DNA from: Prevotellaceae bacterium
GTDB lineage: Bacteria; Bacteroidota; Bacteroidia; Bacteroidales; UBA932
Assembly: GCA_031264645.1 (NCBI GenBank)
Contig: JAISDR010000139.1
Location: 1 to 5,708 of the forward strand
DNA length: 5,708 nt
Direction: 5' to 3'
The position numbers and the translations under genes were made by a program. Numbering within the stretch: position 1 is the stretch's first letter; each line of letters begins with the position of its first letter. Positions 1 to 5,382 of the stretch are shown here, one piece after another. The notes beneath the pieces are model-generated. The model did no database searches and had not been told where the DNA came from. It saw only the letters and a program-made list of their open reading frames with translations.

Positions 1-7
1 CCACATG

Positions 8-26
8 TCATCCCTGACGGGATTTT
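8..26. repeat. Short hairpin repeat, copy 1 (ATCCC-TGAC-GGGAT)
   Basis: The 19-base string at 8-26 recurs exactly at 58-76, 50 bases downstream. It forms a small hairpin with a 5-bp stem (ATCCC/GGGAT) and a TGAC loop. The bases just before it partly match those before copy 2, so the full unit probably starts left of the window. Dispersed repeats of this style, a CCC-rich/GGG-rich hairpin behind a 'taccaatat'-like lead, are familiar from Bacteroidota intergenic DNA. No function is visible. Confidence 0.7.
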
Positions 27-57
27 GCCGGACAATGAATTGATTTCTACCAATATT

Positions 58-76
58 TCATCCCTGACGGGATTTT
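58..76. repeat. Short hairpin repeat, copy 2
   Basis: This is an exact second copy of the 8-26 unit, preceded by a 'ctaccaatat' lead at about 47-56. The stem is ATCCC/GGGAT with a TGAC loop. The same loop appears with a different but still complementary stem in the hairpin at 4832-4849. There are only two copies here and the repeated string is short, so this is not a CRISPR array. Confidence 0.7.
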
Positions 77-167
77 TGATTCCGCAATGTCTTTTCCTTA
101 TGCCATTCTTTTATATTCCTGATTTTATTACTTCCACACAAATAACGGTAGAACCAAAATATTAAAT

Positions 168-329
168 ATGGCATGTCCGATTAAAGATACTCCGGTGTTA
201 AGGGGTAAAGATGCAAAGCGATTTAGCGAAGCAATGGAAAATTTGAAACCCGTATCGAAAAAACGATTGAGTGGAATCAAAAAATCGTATGAGTTTCTAA
301 AGAAAAGGTCTGATTTTTATATGCCATGA
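168..329 (+). CDS. Small basic protein (53 aa) of the 'PTPVL-GKDA-RF' type, unknown function
   Basis: The ORF opens with ATG at 168 and ends with TGA at 327-329, giving 53 residues that begin MACPIKDTPVL and are rich in lysine (about a quarter Lys/Arg). The N-terminal pattern 'TPVL-x-GKDA-x-RF' followed by a charged, probably helical C-terminal half (around residues 28-48) resembles small hypothetical proteins I recall from Bacteroidota. Those are often the first gene of a two-gene unit followed by a GNAT-type acetyltransferase, a toxin-antitoxin-like layout; this is recall, not a search result. The family-like N-terminus and the ATGA stop/start overlap with a following frame at 326 favour a real gene over chance. 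There is no clear Shine-Dalgarno, only the AT-rich run common in this phylum, and no TAnnTTTG promoter box is evident. It faces the end of the large glycogen gene, 35 bases away. It has no signal peptide or membrane segment. Confidence 0.6.
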   Translation: MACPIKDTPVLRGKDAKRFSEAMENLKPVSKKRLSGIKKSYEFLKKRSDFYMP

Positions 330-364
330 CAGGCAAGATGAATATTGAGACCTTATCCGAGTTT
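326..364 (+). pseudogene. Possible 5' stub of a lost partner gene (translationally coupled frame)
   Basis: An ATG at 326 overlaps the stop of the 53-residue ORF in the ATGA arrangement typical of translational coupling. A second in-frame ATG lies at 338. The first residues read MTGKMNIETLSEF, which would suit the start of a GNAT-like protein of the kind often paired with such small ORFs. From base 365 on, however, the frame (open to 598) lies antisense to the end of the glycogen phosphorylase gene and its translation looks like shadow. I infer that only the first dozen or so codons of the partner survive after a rearrangement. It could equally be a chance overlap. Confidence 0.25.
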
Positions 365-3300
365 TTACACCCATTTCACAAGGCAGAAATCCTGTCTGTG
401 CGGCAGATTGGGGTTTTTCGCATAAATTCTTATTGCGGAAAAGAATGTTCCCGATACCGTTGGCACGAATTTTATCCTGTATTTTGCTTCGCCTGTACTT
501 CGCGAGAAAATGTTAAATTCCGTCTGCATGACTATTGTTTTAGAATCTCCCGACTGTTCGGCGAGCAGCATTTCGACGCCGATATCTTCCGGACTTAGCA
601 GTCCCGTGGAAATCACGACTTCCGCTTCGTACTCTTTTCCCAGCAGGATAGCTTCCTTTTCCATATCGGGTCTTTCGACGGATACAATTTCGACGCTTTC
701 CCATTCTTTCAGCACCTTATACTTCCAGTCCGTAATTTCGCGTACAAGCTTGAAATCGTCCGCGATGAGTTCCTGCGAACGTTTCTGCAACTTATTGTAG
801 TACTGTTCTTCGTAATCGTTCATCATGCGGTTGGTAGTGAAATTTGAAGCAACCTTTTCTATCGAATTTTTTATACGGGCAATCCATTGCGCGGGGATAT
901 TGTTCCCGTTTCGCCTGTAATACAGCGGTGTGATTTCGTTTTCGATTATACTGTAGATAGTTTCGGCGTCCAGTTCGTTCTGGAAATCGTTATTTGCGTA
1001 CACCGCATTGATCGGCAAAGCCCATCCGGCGTCGCTTTTGTATCCTTCGACCCACCATCCGTCGAGTACGCTGAAATGCATAACGCCGTTCATCACAGCC
1101 TTTTCGCCGCTTGTACCCGAGGCTTCCAGAGGTCGCGTAGGCGTATTGAGCCAGATATCCACGCCGCGCACCATTTTCGCCGCGAGTTCCATATCGTAAT
1201 TTTCGAGGAAGAGAATTTTCCCGAGAAACTGGGGATACTTTGATATTTCCACGATTTTCTTAATCAAATCCTGTCCAGCCTTGTCCGCCGGATGCGCTTT
1301 TCCCGCAAAGATAAACTGCACGGGGCGTTCGGGACTGTTGACTATGTCGTTCAGCTGGTCAAGGTTCGAAAACAGGAGATGCGCCCTTTTGTACGTCGCA
1401 AACCTGCGGGCGAAGCCTATAGTCAGCTTTGAGGGATCCAGAGTTTCAGTTATTTCCACAATCTCGCGCGGCGAATAATAGTTGATATCGTTTTGATTGG
1501 AAATCCAGTCCTTTATGTGCATTATCAGCTTGCTTTTCAGCAGATTTCTGATATTCCAGATAATTTCGTTGTTTATGTCCTGAATGTTTTTAAAGCATGA
1601 CTTGTCGTAATGATGTCTGGCGAAATCGGGACCGAAAGCCTTGTCGTATAAATCCTTCCATATCGGGGCTGTCCATGTCGGATAGTGTACCCCGTTTGTA
1701 ACATAGCCTATGAAAAGCTCTTCGGGAAGATATCCGGGGAACATTTTGTCGAACATTTCTCTGGTAACCTTTCCGTGCAGCCAGCTGACGCCGTTGACTT
1801 CCTGCGAAAGATTCACGGCAAGGCAACTCATGGAAAACTTCTCGTTAGTATCGGCGGGATTCATTCTTCCGAGACCGACTATCCGCTCCCACGACACATG
1901 AAACCTTTCGGGATAGTGGGAAATATACTTTCTCATCAGACTTTCGTCGAACGAATCGTGTCCGGCGGGAACAGGCGTATGAGTTGTAAACAGGGAAGAT
2001 GCACGCACAACTTCACGCGCTTCATAGAATTTCAGATTGTATTTCTGCATGAGGCGGTGTATCCGTTCAAAACCGATCATGGCGGCGTGTCCTTCATTAC
2101 AGTGATATACATTTGCCTCGATTCCAAGCTTTTCCAGCGCGCGGATTCCGCCTATTCCGAGAAGGATTTCCTGTTTCAGGCGGTTTTCCCAGTCGCCTCC
2201 GTAGAGATGGTGGGTTATAGCCCTGTCCTCGTCTATATTATTTTCAATATCAGTATCCAGGAGGTATAATTCCGTTCTGCCGACGTCTACTTTCCAGACC
2301 CTTGCGTGAAGCATTCGTCCGGGGAAGGCTATTTCTATCGAAATCCAGTTGCCGTCCCCGTCCCTGACAGGGGAAACGGGAATTTTGTCGAAACTTTGCG
2401 CCTCATATTCAGAGACCTGGTCTCCGGACGACGAAAGTTTCTGTTTAAAATAACCATATTTATACAGCAGGCCCACGGCAACGAGATTCAGTTTTTTGTC
2501 GCTCGCTTCTTTCAGATAGTCTCCCGCGAGTATTCCAAGTCCTCCCGAATATATTTTCAATGAAGAATGCAGCCCGTATTCCATGCTGAAATACGCTATC
2601 CTGCTTTTCTTTGCAATATTGTTTTTTTCAGACATATACCGCATGAACGAATCATAGACGTAATTCAGTTTCTGAACGAACTCCTCGCTGTTTTCCAGAT
2701 CTTTAAATTCCTGATATGAAACCAGGTCCAGCATTCTGATTGGATTATATTCGGTCTTTTGCAAATAGTCTTCGTTAATTGACTTGAAAAGGTTCACCGC
2801 TTCCTGATTCCACGACCACCACAGGTTTCTCGACAGTTCGTCGAGGGGACGCAGGCGCTCCGGGATGGTACGCTGCACGATAATGCTTTGCCAGTGTATG
2901 CTGTCTCTCGGTATGCTCACTACGTACGGATGCGTTTCTTCCATTTTTTCTATCAATTTATTGTTCAAACAACGTTCTGCCGTTTTGTTTAGAGCAACAG
3001 AATAGGCAGTGTTATAATACTTTATAAAATTCTCCCATGATGCCCTGTCTGCGACCTCTTTTGCATTCTGTTTCAATTCCGCCGTTTCAACGTCCGACAT
3101 CAAACATTGTTCAATAATTCTCTTCGTCAGCTGTGTAACGACCTCGGCTATGTTGCTGTCAGTCCGCTCTATAATGGACACGGCAGGACTGTGTCCAAAT
3201 TCGTTTTTCACCCATATTCCAAATCCCGCCAAAGTTGTGGTAACGGTCGGCACTCCGTATGCAAGACTTTCCAGGGGCGTATATCCCCACGGTTCGTAGT

Positions 3301-4591
3301 ACGAAGGGAATACTGTCAAGTCCATATCGGACAGCAGGTCATAGTAATGCAGATTGAAAATCCCGTCCTTCCCGTTCATGTACGAGGGCACGAAAATTAT
3401 CTTCACCCTGTCCTTTTCGGAATTGCTGACGCCGTTTTCCGAAATGGACTTTAAAATGAGATCGTGATAATGGTCGTCCAGATTGTGGGTAACAAACCTG
3501 TTGGTGATAGTAATGGGATTTTCAGGATATTGCAGATTGTGCAACAGTTCCCTCGAAGGTCCCTGCGAACCGGCCGGGACAAATATGAAAACGACTATCT
3601 CTTTGGGAGGCGCTGCTTTGTTTACGTCGCCCAGGGCTTTGATAAACAGGTCCAAGCCCTTGTTCTTAAACTCGTATCTCCCGCTTGTCCCGATAAAAAT
3701 GGCGTCTTCCGACAGTTTTATCTGCAAAAGGGCTTCTGCAATCCTGATCATTACGGCTTTGCCCGTTCCGCCCGGCTCTGTCTGTTTTGTGATTCTGAAC
3801 CCGTTGGGAGTAACCACATCGGGTATCCTTCCCAAAAAGTGTTCACATTCCCTGGCTGTGATTTCGCTTACCGTTGTAAAACAGTCGGCTGCCAAAGCCG
3901 AATTTTTTTCCAGCGAATACCTTGCCCTGACATTGAAATCGCGACTGATGTTGTCGGGATTGTAAGTCTCTATATTGTCGTACAGTGGCATGTTGTTTCC
4001 CGCAATGCTCCTGCCTATGACGGTGGCATGAGTAGTAAATACGCAGGCTACATTTGGACTGTGCTTTTGCAAATACAGCAAGCCGGCGCCGGACATCCAT
4101 TCGTGAAAATGAGCTATAGCGTTCCGGGCAAAGGCTTTATGATAGTTTACAAAACTCCGGATAACTCTGCCGGCAGCGTATCCAAAGAGATTGGCTTCGA
4201 TGTAATCCCATCGTCCGGGGAGCGAATCCAGGTGATAATCTTCCCAAAACGAGCTGAATATCCTGTCCTTTTCCTCGAAAAAACGGGTGTAGTCAACAAG
4301 AAAAACGATTGGCTTGCCTTCGATATTCCAGCGACCTATTCTTATAATCAAGCCTTCGTCCGCAGCATGATTTTTCCATGACTTGAAAATCAGCGTATCT
4401 TCGGTAAATTCAAGATTTACTTCATTTTCCTTTATCAAATCGGGACCGATAAACACATGGGTATTTCTTAATTCCTCATCCAGAGAATACATTTTAGAGG
4501 TCAAAACGGTGTGTATTCCACCTATCTTATTACAAACTTCCCAACTTACTTCAAACAAAAAATCGGGCTTTAGAGCTTCCTTATCCTGCAT
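365..4591 (-). CDS. Fused GT3 glycogen synthase / alpha-glucan phosphorylase
   Basis: This 1408-residue cytoplasmic enzyme combines two opposite reactions of glycogen metabolism. Residues 1 to about 535 match GT3 (yeast/animal-type) glycogen synthase, which adds glucose from a sugar nucleotide: the 'EVCNKIGGIHTVL' nucleotide-binding start (16-30), 'FTTHAT-IGR' (185-194), 'TVSEIT--E-EH' (240-251), 'TPNGF' (261-265) and 'YYEPWGYTPLE' (431-441), whose E433 and E441 form the catalytic E-x7-E motif. A short linker leads to a GT35-like alpha-glucan phosphorylase. It starts with a DUF3417-type segment ('LSRNLWWSWN', 586-595), then 'YSGGLGILAGDYL' (681-693), 'HCNEGHAAM' (830-838), 'FTTHTPVPAGHD' (868-879), 'GFARRFATYKRA' (1059-1070) and 'EASGTSGEK' (1156-1164). 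K1164 is the expected pyridoxal-phosphate lysine. A C-terminal domain (about 1295-1408) ends in 'LPHRQDFCLVKWV', usual for Bacteroidota forms. The frame is unbroken and motifs are intact in both halves. The arginine cluster used for glucose-6-phosphate control in eukaryotic GT3 enzymes is not obvious at the junction. The ATG at 4589-4591 fits the GT3 N-terminus and lies about 18 bases after the predicted transcript start. Confidence 0.95.
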   Translation of the reverse strand: MQDKEALKPDFLFEVSWEVCNKIGGIHTVLTSKMYSLDEELRNTHVFIGPDLIKENEVNLEFTEDTLIFKSWKNHAADEGLIIRIGRWNIEGKPIVFLVDYTRFFEEKDRIFSSFWEDYHLDSLPGRWDYIEANLFGYAAGRVIRSFVNYHKAFARNAIAHFHEWMSGAGLLYLQKHSPNVACVFTTHATVIGRSIAGNNMPLYDNIETYNPDNISRDFNVRARYSLEKNSALAADCFTTVSEITARECEHFLGRIPDVVTPNGFRITKQTEPGGTGKAVMIRIAEALLQIKLSEDAIFIGTSGRYEFKNKGLDLFIKALGDVNKAAPPKEIVVFIFVPAGSQGPSRELLHNLQYPENPITITNRFVTHNLDDHYHDLILKSISENGVSNSEKDRVKIIFVPSYMNGKDGIFNLHYYDLLSDMDLTVFPSYYEPWGYTPLESLAYGVPTVTTTLAGFGIWVKNEFGHSPAVSIIERTDSNIAEVVTQLTKRIIEQCLMSDVETAELKQNAKEVADRASWENFIKYYNTAYSVALNKTAERCLNNKLIEKMEETHPYVVSIPRDSIHWQSIIVQRTIPERLRPLDELSRNLWWSWNQEAVNLFKSINEDYLQKTEYNPIRMLDLVSYQEFKDLENSEEFVQKLNYVYDSFMRYMSEKNNIAKKSRIAYFSMEYGLHSSLKIYSGGLGILAGDYLKEASDKKLNLVAVGLLYKYGYFKQKLSSSGDQVSEYEAQSFDKIPVSPVRDGDGNWISIEIAFPGRMLHARVWKVDVGRTELYLLDTDIENNIDEDRAITHHLYGGDWENRLKQEILLGIGGIRALEKLGIEANVYHCNEGHAAMIGFERIHRLMQKYNLKFYEAREVVRASSLFTTHTPVPAGHDSFDESLMRKYISHYPERFHVSWERIVGLGRMNPADTNEKFSMSCLAVNLSQEVNGVSWLHGKVTREMFDKMFPGYLPEELFIGYVTNGVHYPTWTAPIWKDLYDKAFGPDFARHHYDKSCFKNIQDINNEIIWNIRNLLKSKLIMHIKDWISNQNDINYYSPREIVEITETLDPSKLTIGFARRFATYKRAHLLFSNLDQLNDIVNSPERPVQFIFAGKAHPADKAGQDLIKKIVEISKYPQFLGKILFLENYDMELAAKMVRGVDIWLNTPTRPLEASGTSGEKAVMNGVMHFSVLDGWWVEGYKSDAGWALPINAVYANNDFQNELDAETIYSIIENEITPLYYRRNGNNIPAQWIARIKNSIEKVASNFTTNRMMNDYEEQYYNKLQKRSQELIADDFKLVREITDWKYKVLKEWESVEIVSVERPDMEKEAILLGKEYEAEVVISTGLLSPEDIGVEMLLAEQSGDSKTIVMQTEFNIFSRSTGEAKYRIKFVPTVSGTFFSAIRIYAKNPNLPHRQDFCLVKWV

Positions 4592-4615
4592 AATTTATGC
4601 CAACAAAATTTTGTG

Positions 4616-4623
4616 CAAAGGTA
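4616..4623 (-). promoter_or_regulatory. Bacteroidota -7 box (TACCTTTG) for the glycogen gene
   Basis: Read on the minus strand, 4623-4616 is TACCTTTG, matching the TAnnTTTG -7 consensus of the Bacteroidota primary sigma factor. Transcription would start near 4609, leaving a leader of about 18 bases before the ATG. The region that should hold the -33 TTTG is AT-rich but lacks a clear match. A TATTGT/ACAATA inverted repeat (4636-4641 and 4653-4658) overlaps that region and could be an operator or chance in AT-rich DNA. Confidence 0.6.
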
Positions 4624-4659
4624 AAAAAGTATTTCTATTGTTAATAATTTTCACAATAA

Positions 4660-4796
4660 TAGCCATCGGCGAACAAAAGGCACAAACAGAATACGTTTTA
4701 AAGTTATTTCGAAAAGGCGTGTTAATTAACGAGATTTCAAAATATACCGACCTGTCAATTGACGATAGCAGATACCGAAATTATTTCTTTCGGTAA
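4660..4796 (+). pseudogene. C-terminal remnant of an Rpn/PD-(D/E)XK transposase-like protein
   Basis: The plus-strand frame ending at TAA 4794-4796 encodes, from about 4668, residues beginning GEQKAQTEYVLKLF and continuing through 'RKGVLINEISKYTDLSIDD'. This closely resembles the C-terminal helical tail of Rpn-family (PDDEXK_2, recombination-promoting nuclease/putative transposase) proteins, where a charged 'EG-x-K/E' helix leads into 'LKK-G-xxxEIaxxTgLSIeEI'. The nuclease domain is absent: upstream, the same frame runs through the glycogen promoter and then antisense to the glycogen gene. The last nine residues (from 'SRYRN') do not look like the family and coincide with a hairpin at 4773-4795, so the true end may also be disrupted. 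I infer a decayed fragment left by a rearrangement. The family call rests on recognition of about 33 residues. Confidence 0.5.
4773..4795. repeat. 8-bp inverted repeat (TACCGAAA/TTTCGGTA)
   Basis: A perfect 8-bp stem, TACCGAAA (4773-4780) with TTTCGGTA (4788-4795), encloses a 7-base loop. No T-run follows on either strand, so a standard intrinsic terminator is not supported. It covers the point where the Rpn-like remnant stops resembling its family and marks the left edge of the repeat island. Confidence 0.5.
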
Positions 4797-4831
4797 CGAT
4801 CCCGCTCAGATTACGAACCTGTCATCCCGTG

Positions 4832-4849
4832 CAACTCCTGACGGAGTTG
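4832..4849. repeat. Hairpin repeat CAACTCC-TGAC-GGAGTTG
   Basis: A perfect 7-bp stem (4832-4838 with 4843-4849) carries the same TGAC loop as the hairpins at 8-26 and 58-76. It is preceded by 'GTCATCCC' (4821-4828), also found directly before the loop of copy 1. The stem bases differ from the left-end copies but remain fully complementary, as expected for members of one palindromic repeat family under structural constraint. Confidence 0.6.
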
Positions 4850-4851
4850 TG

Positions 4852-4877
4852 TTGTGTCTATTGCCTTGTGTCTATTG
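4852..4877. repeat. 12-bp direct repeat (TTGTGTCTATTG x2, period 14)
   Basis: TTGTGTCTATTG occurs at 4852-4863 and again at 4866-4877, separated by two bases. It lies between the hairpins at 4832-4849 and 4885-4897. It looks like a small tandem duplication, and nothing in the sequence assigns it a function. Confidence 0.6.
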
Positions 4878-4884
4878 ATATTTA

Positions 4885-4897
4885 TCCCCTGCGGGGA
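4885..4897. repeat. Short hairpin TCCCC-TGC-GGGGA
   Basis: A 5-bp stem, TCCCC/GGGGA, closes a three-base TGC loop and is flanked by AT-rich sequence (ATATTTA on the left, ATTGAAAT on the right). It resembles the CCC/GGG hairpins at the left end of the window and probably belongs to the same broad class of intergenic palindromic repeats. Confidence 0.45.
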
Positions 4898-4942
4898 ATT
4901 GAAATGAGGAATTTTATCGTACACCTCAATCGCATTGGGAGT

Positions 4943-4975
4943 ATTGACTGCGTCGAACTTACGTTTCCAAAATGT
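4943..4975 (+). repeat. Repeat A, copy 1 (left inverted end)
   Basis: This 33-base unit contains the core TTGACTGCGTCGAACTTACG. The 24 bases at 4944-4967 recur exactly at 5122-5145, and nearly the whole unit recurs inverted at 5246-5277, which lacks one A. Read on the minus strand, the core encodes 'KRKFDAV' in two separate short open frames, which explains apparent but spurious ORFs here. Confidence 0.85.
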
Positions 4976-5023
4976 CGTTTTTTTCGTGCAGTATGGTTTT
5001 GTGCATCTTGCAGCCCGAAGGTC

Positions 5024-5056
5024 CTGATTTTCATAACCGCAGGTCGCGACCTGCGG
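5024..5056 (+). repeat. Repeat B, copy 1, ending in a perfect 20-bp palindrome
   Basis: The last 20 bases, 5037-5056 (CCGCAGGTCGCGACCTGCGG), are a perfect palindrome. The preceding 13 bases (5024-5036) recur inverted beside the second palindrome, at 5192-5204. The GC-rich arms stand out against the AT-rich surroundings and would form a very stable hairpin in RNA or a cruciform in DNA. Confidence 0.85.
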
Positions 5057-5075
5057 TAAATAACCAATCCCGGTC

Positions 5076-5123
5076 ACTACCTGAAAAGGTAGGACTTAGA
5101 TCACAATCAAAAATCCTACCTTT
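5076..5123. repeat. Cluster of alternative small inverted repeats (CTACCT/AGGTAG modules)
   Basis: CTACCT (5077-5082) pairs with AGGTAG (5087-5092) around a GAAA loop, a stable tetraloop class. The overlapping AAAGGTAGGA (5085-5094) is the exact reverse complement of TCCTACCTTT (5114-5123), and ACTACCTGA (5076-5084) is the exact reverse complement of 5144-5152. These pairings share bases, so not all can form at once in a transcript. Confidence 0.6.
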
Positions 5124-5145
5124 GACTGCGTCGAACTTACGTTTC
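5122..5145 (+). repeat. Repeat A, copy 2 (internal, direct)
   Basis: These 24 bases are identical to 4944-4967. After base 5145 the sequence leaves repeat A (AGGTAG instead of CAAAAT) and enters the right-hand CAGGTAG module. This copy has no inverted partner on the left of the element, so it breaks the otherwise mirror-like layout and suggests the island was assembled from separate insertions or duplications. Confidence 0.8.
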
Positions 5146-5171
5146 AGGTAGTTTATACTTGTGCTTTTCTT

Positions 5172-5204
5172 CCGCAGGTCGTGACCTGCGGTTATGAAAA
5201 TCAG
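5172..5204 (-). repeat. Repeat B, copy 2 (inverted), near-perfect 20-bp palindrome
   Basis: Bases 5172-5191 repeat the 20-bp palindrome with one base changed at its centre (CGTG in place of CGCG). The following 13 bases are the reverse complement of 5024-5036. The whole 33-base unit is therefore an inverted copy of repeat B with a single mismatch. Confidence 0.85.
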
Positions 5205-5218
5205 ACTTTTCAAGTCTG
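5202..5218. repeat. Hairpin CAGACTT-TTC-AAGTCTG
   Basis: A perfect 7-bp stem with a three-base loop starts inside the flank of repeat B copy 2. The sequence after it is AT-rich but has no clean T-run, so terminator function is not supported. It is a further palindromic module of the island and has no counterpart on the left arm. Confidence 0.55.
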
Positions 5219-5245
5219 TTATATTTCTACGAAATAAGAAAAACT

Positions 5246-5277
5246 ACATTTTGGAAACGAAGTTCGACGCAGTCAAT
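5246..5277 (-). repeat. Repeat A, copy 3 (right inverted end)
   Basis: The reverse complement of these 32 bases matches 4943-4975 throughout, apart from one missing A after GAACTT. It forms the right inverted end of the 335-bp element. Beyond it (5278 on) the match to the left flank stops. Confidence 0.85.
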
Positions 5278-5328
5278 GCACCCCATAACAACAGTCGTCA
5301 TCATAAACCGAAGCAAACCATCGTTGTT

Positions 5329-5356
5329 CGTCATTGTGAGGTACGAAGCAATTCAG
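5329..5356 (+). repeat. Fragment of a 'GTCATTG-GAGG-ACGAAGCAAT' dispersed repeat
   Basis: The stretch CGTCATTGTGAGGTACGAAG and its continuation CAATTCAG match the pattern 'GTCATTGCGAGG-ACGAAGCAATC', a repeat I recall from the intergenic DNA of many unrelated bacteria. In complete copies an inverted partner (GATTGCTTCGT) usually follows; none is seen here, so this is probably a half unit. The identification is from memory only. Confidence 0.45.
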
Positions 5357-5382
5357 AGTTTCTATAATCTGTTCGCATAGAG

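Larger units (their letters stand above)
4943..5277. mobile_element. 335-bp element with long inverted ends and nested inverted repeats (MITE-like candidate)
   Basis: The ends, 4943-4975 and 5246-5277, are inverted copies over 32-33 bases differing by one inserted base. Inside, 5024-5056 and 5172-5204 are inverted copies over 33 bases with one mismatch, and 5076-5084 and 5144-5152 are perfect 9-base inverted copies. The two inner pairs share an axis at 5114, with exactly 19 unrelated bases between them on each side; the outer pair centres at 5110. No plausible protein is encoded, and the open frames across it simply read the repeats. No target-site duplication is evident at the outer ends. 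It could be a MITE-like non-autonomous element, a cluster of independently inserted palindromic repeats, or a structured RNA locus. Confidence 0.45.

Noticed and set aside
8..76. Two spaced repeats as a possible CRISPR array end
   Set aside because: There are only two copies of 19 bases, the intervening DNA partly resembles the repeat lead sequence, and no leader or cas gene is seen. A dispersed hairpin repeat fits better.
254..267. ATCG-AAAAAA-CGAT hairpin as terminator for the glycogen gene (minus strand)
   Set aside because: It has a four-bp stem only, lies within the small ORF, and is about 100 bases past the glycogen stop.
1685..2269. Plus-strand open frame of 194 codons opposite the phosphorylase domain
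   Set aside because: It is antisense to conserved phosphorylase motifs, with no family features or promoter of its own.
2361..2376. CCCTGACAGGG motif resembling the intergenic TGAC hairpins
   Set aside because: It encodes part of the conserved PVRDGDG stretch of the phosphorylase domain, so the likeness is coincidental.
3464..4381. Plus-strand open frame of 305 codons opposite the GT3 domain
   Set aside because: It lies wholly antisense to the intact glycogen synthase half, shows no recognisable domain, and is explained as a shadow of that gene's codon use.
4773..4795. Hairpin as an intrinsic terminator
   Set aside because: The stem is good, but no T-run follows on either strand.
4811..5213. 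Minus-strand open frames of 88 and 60 codons, both containing KRKFDAV
   Set aside because: They consist almost entirely of repeats A and B and the hairpins read through. Both palindrome copies encode the same short string (TAGRDLR/TAGHDLR), as expected of repeats and not of genes.
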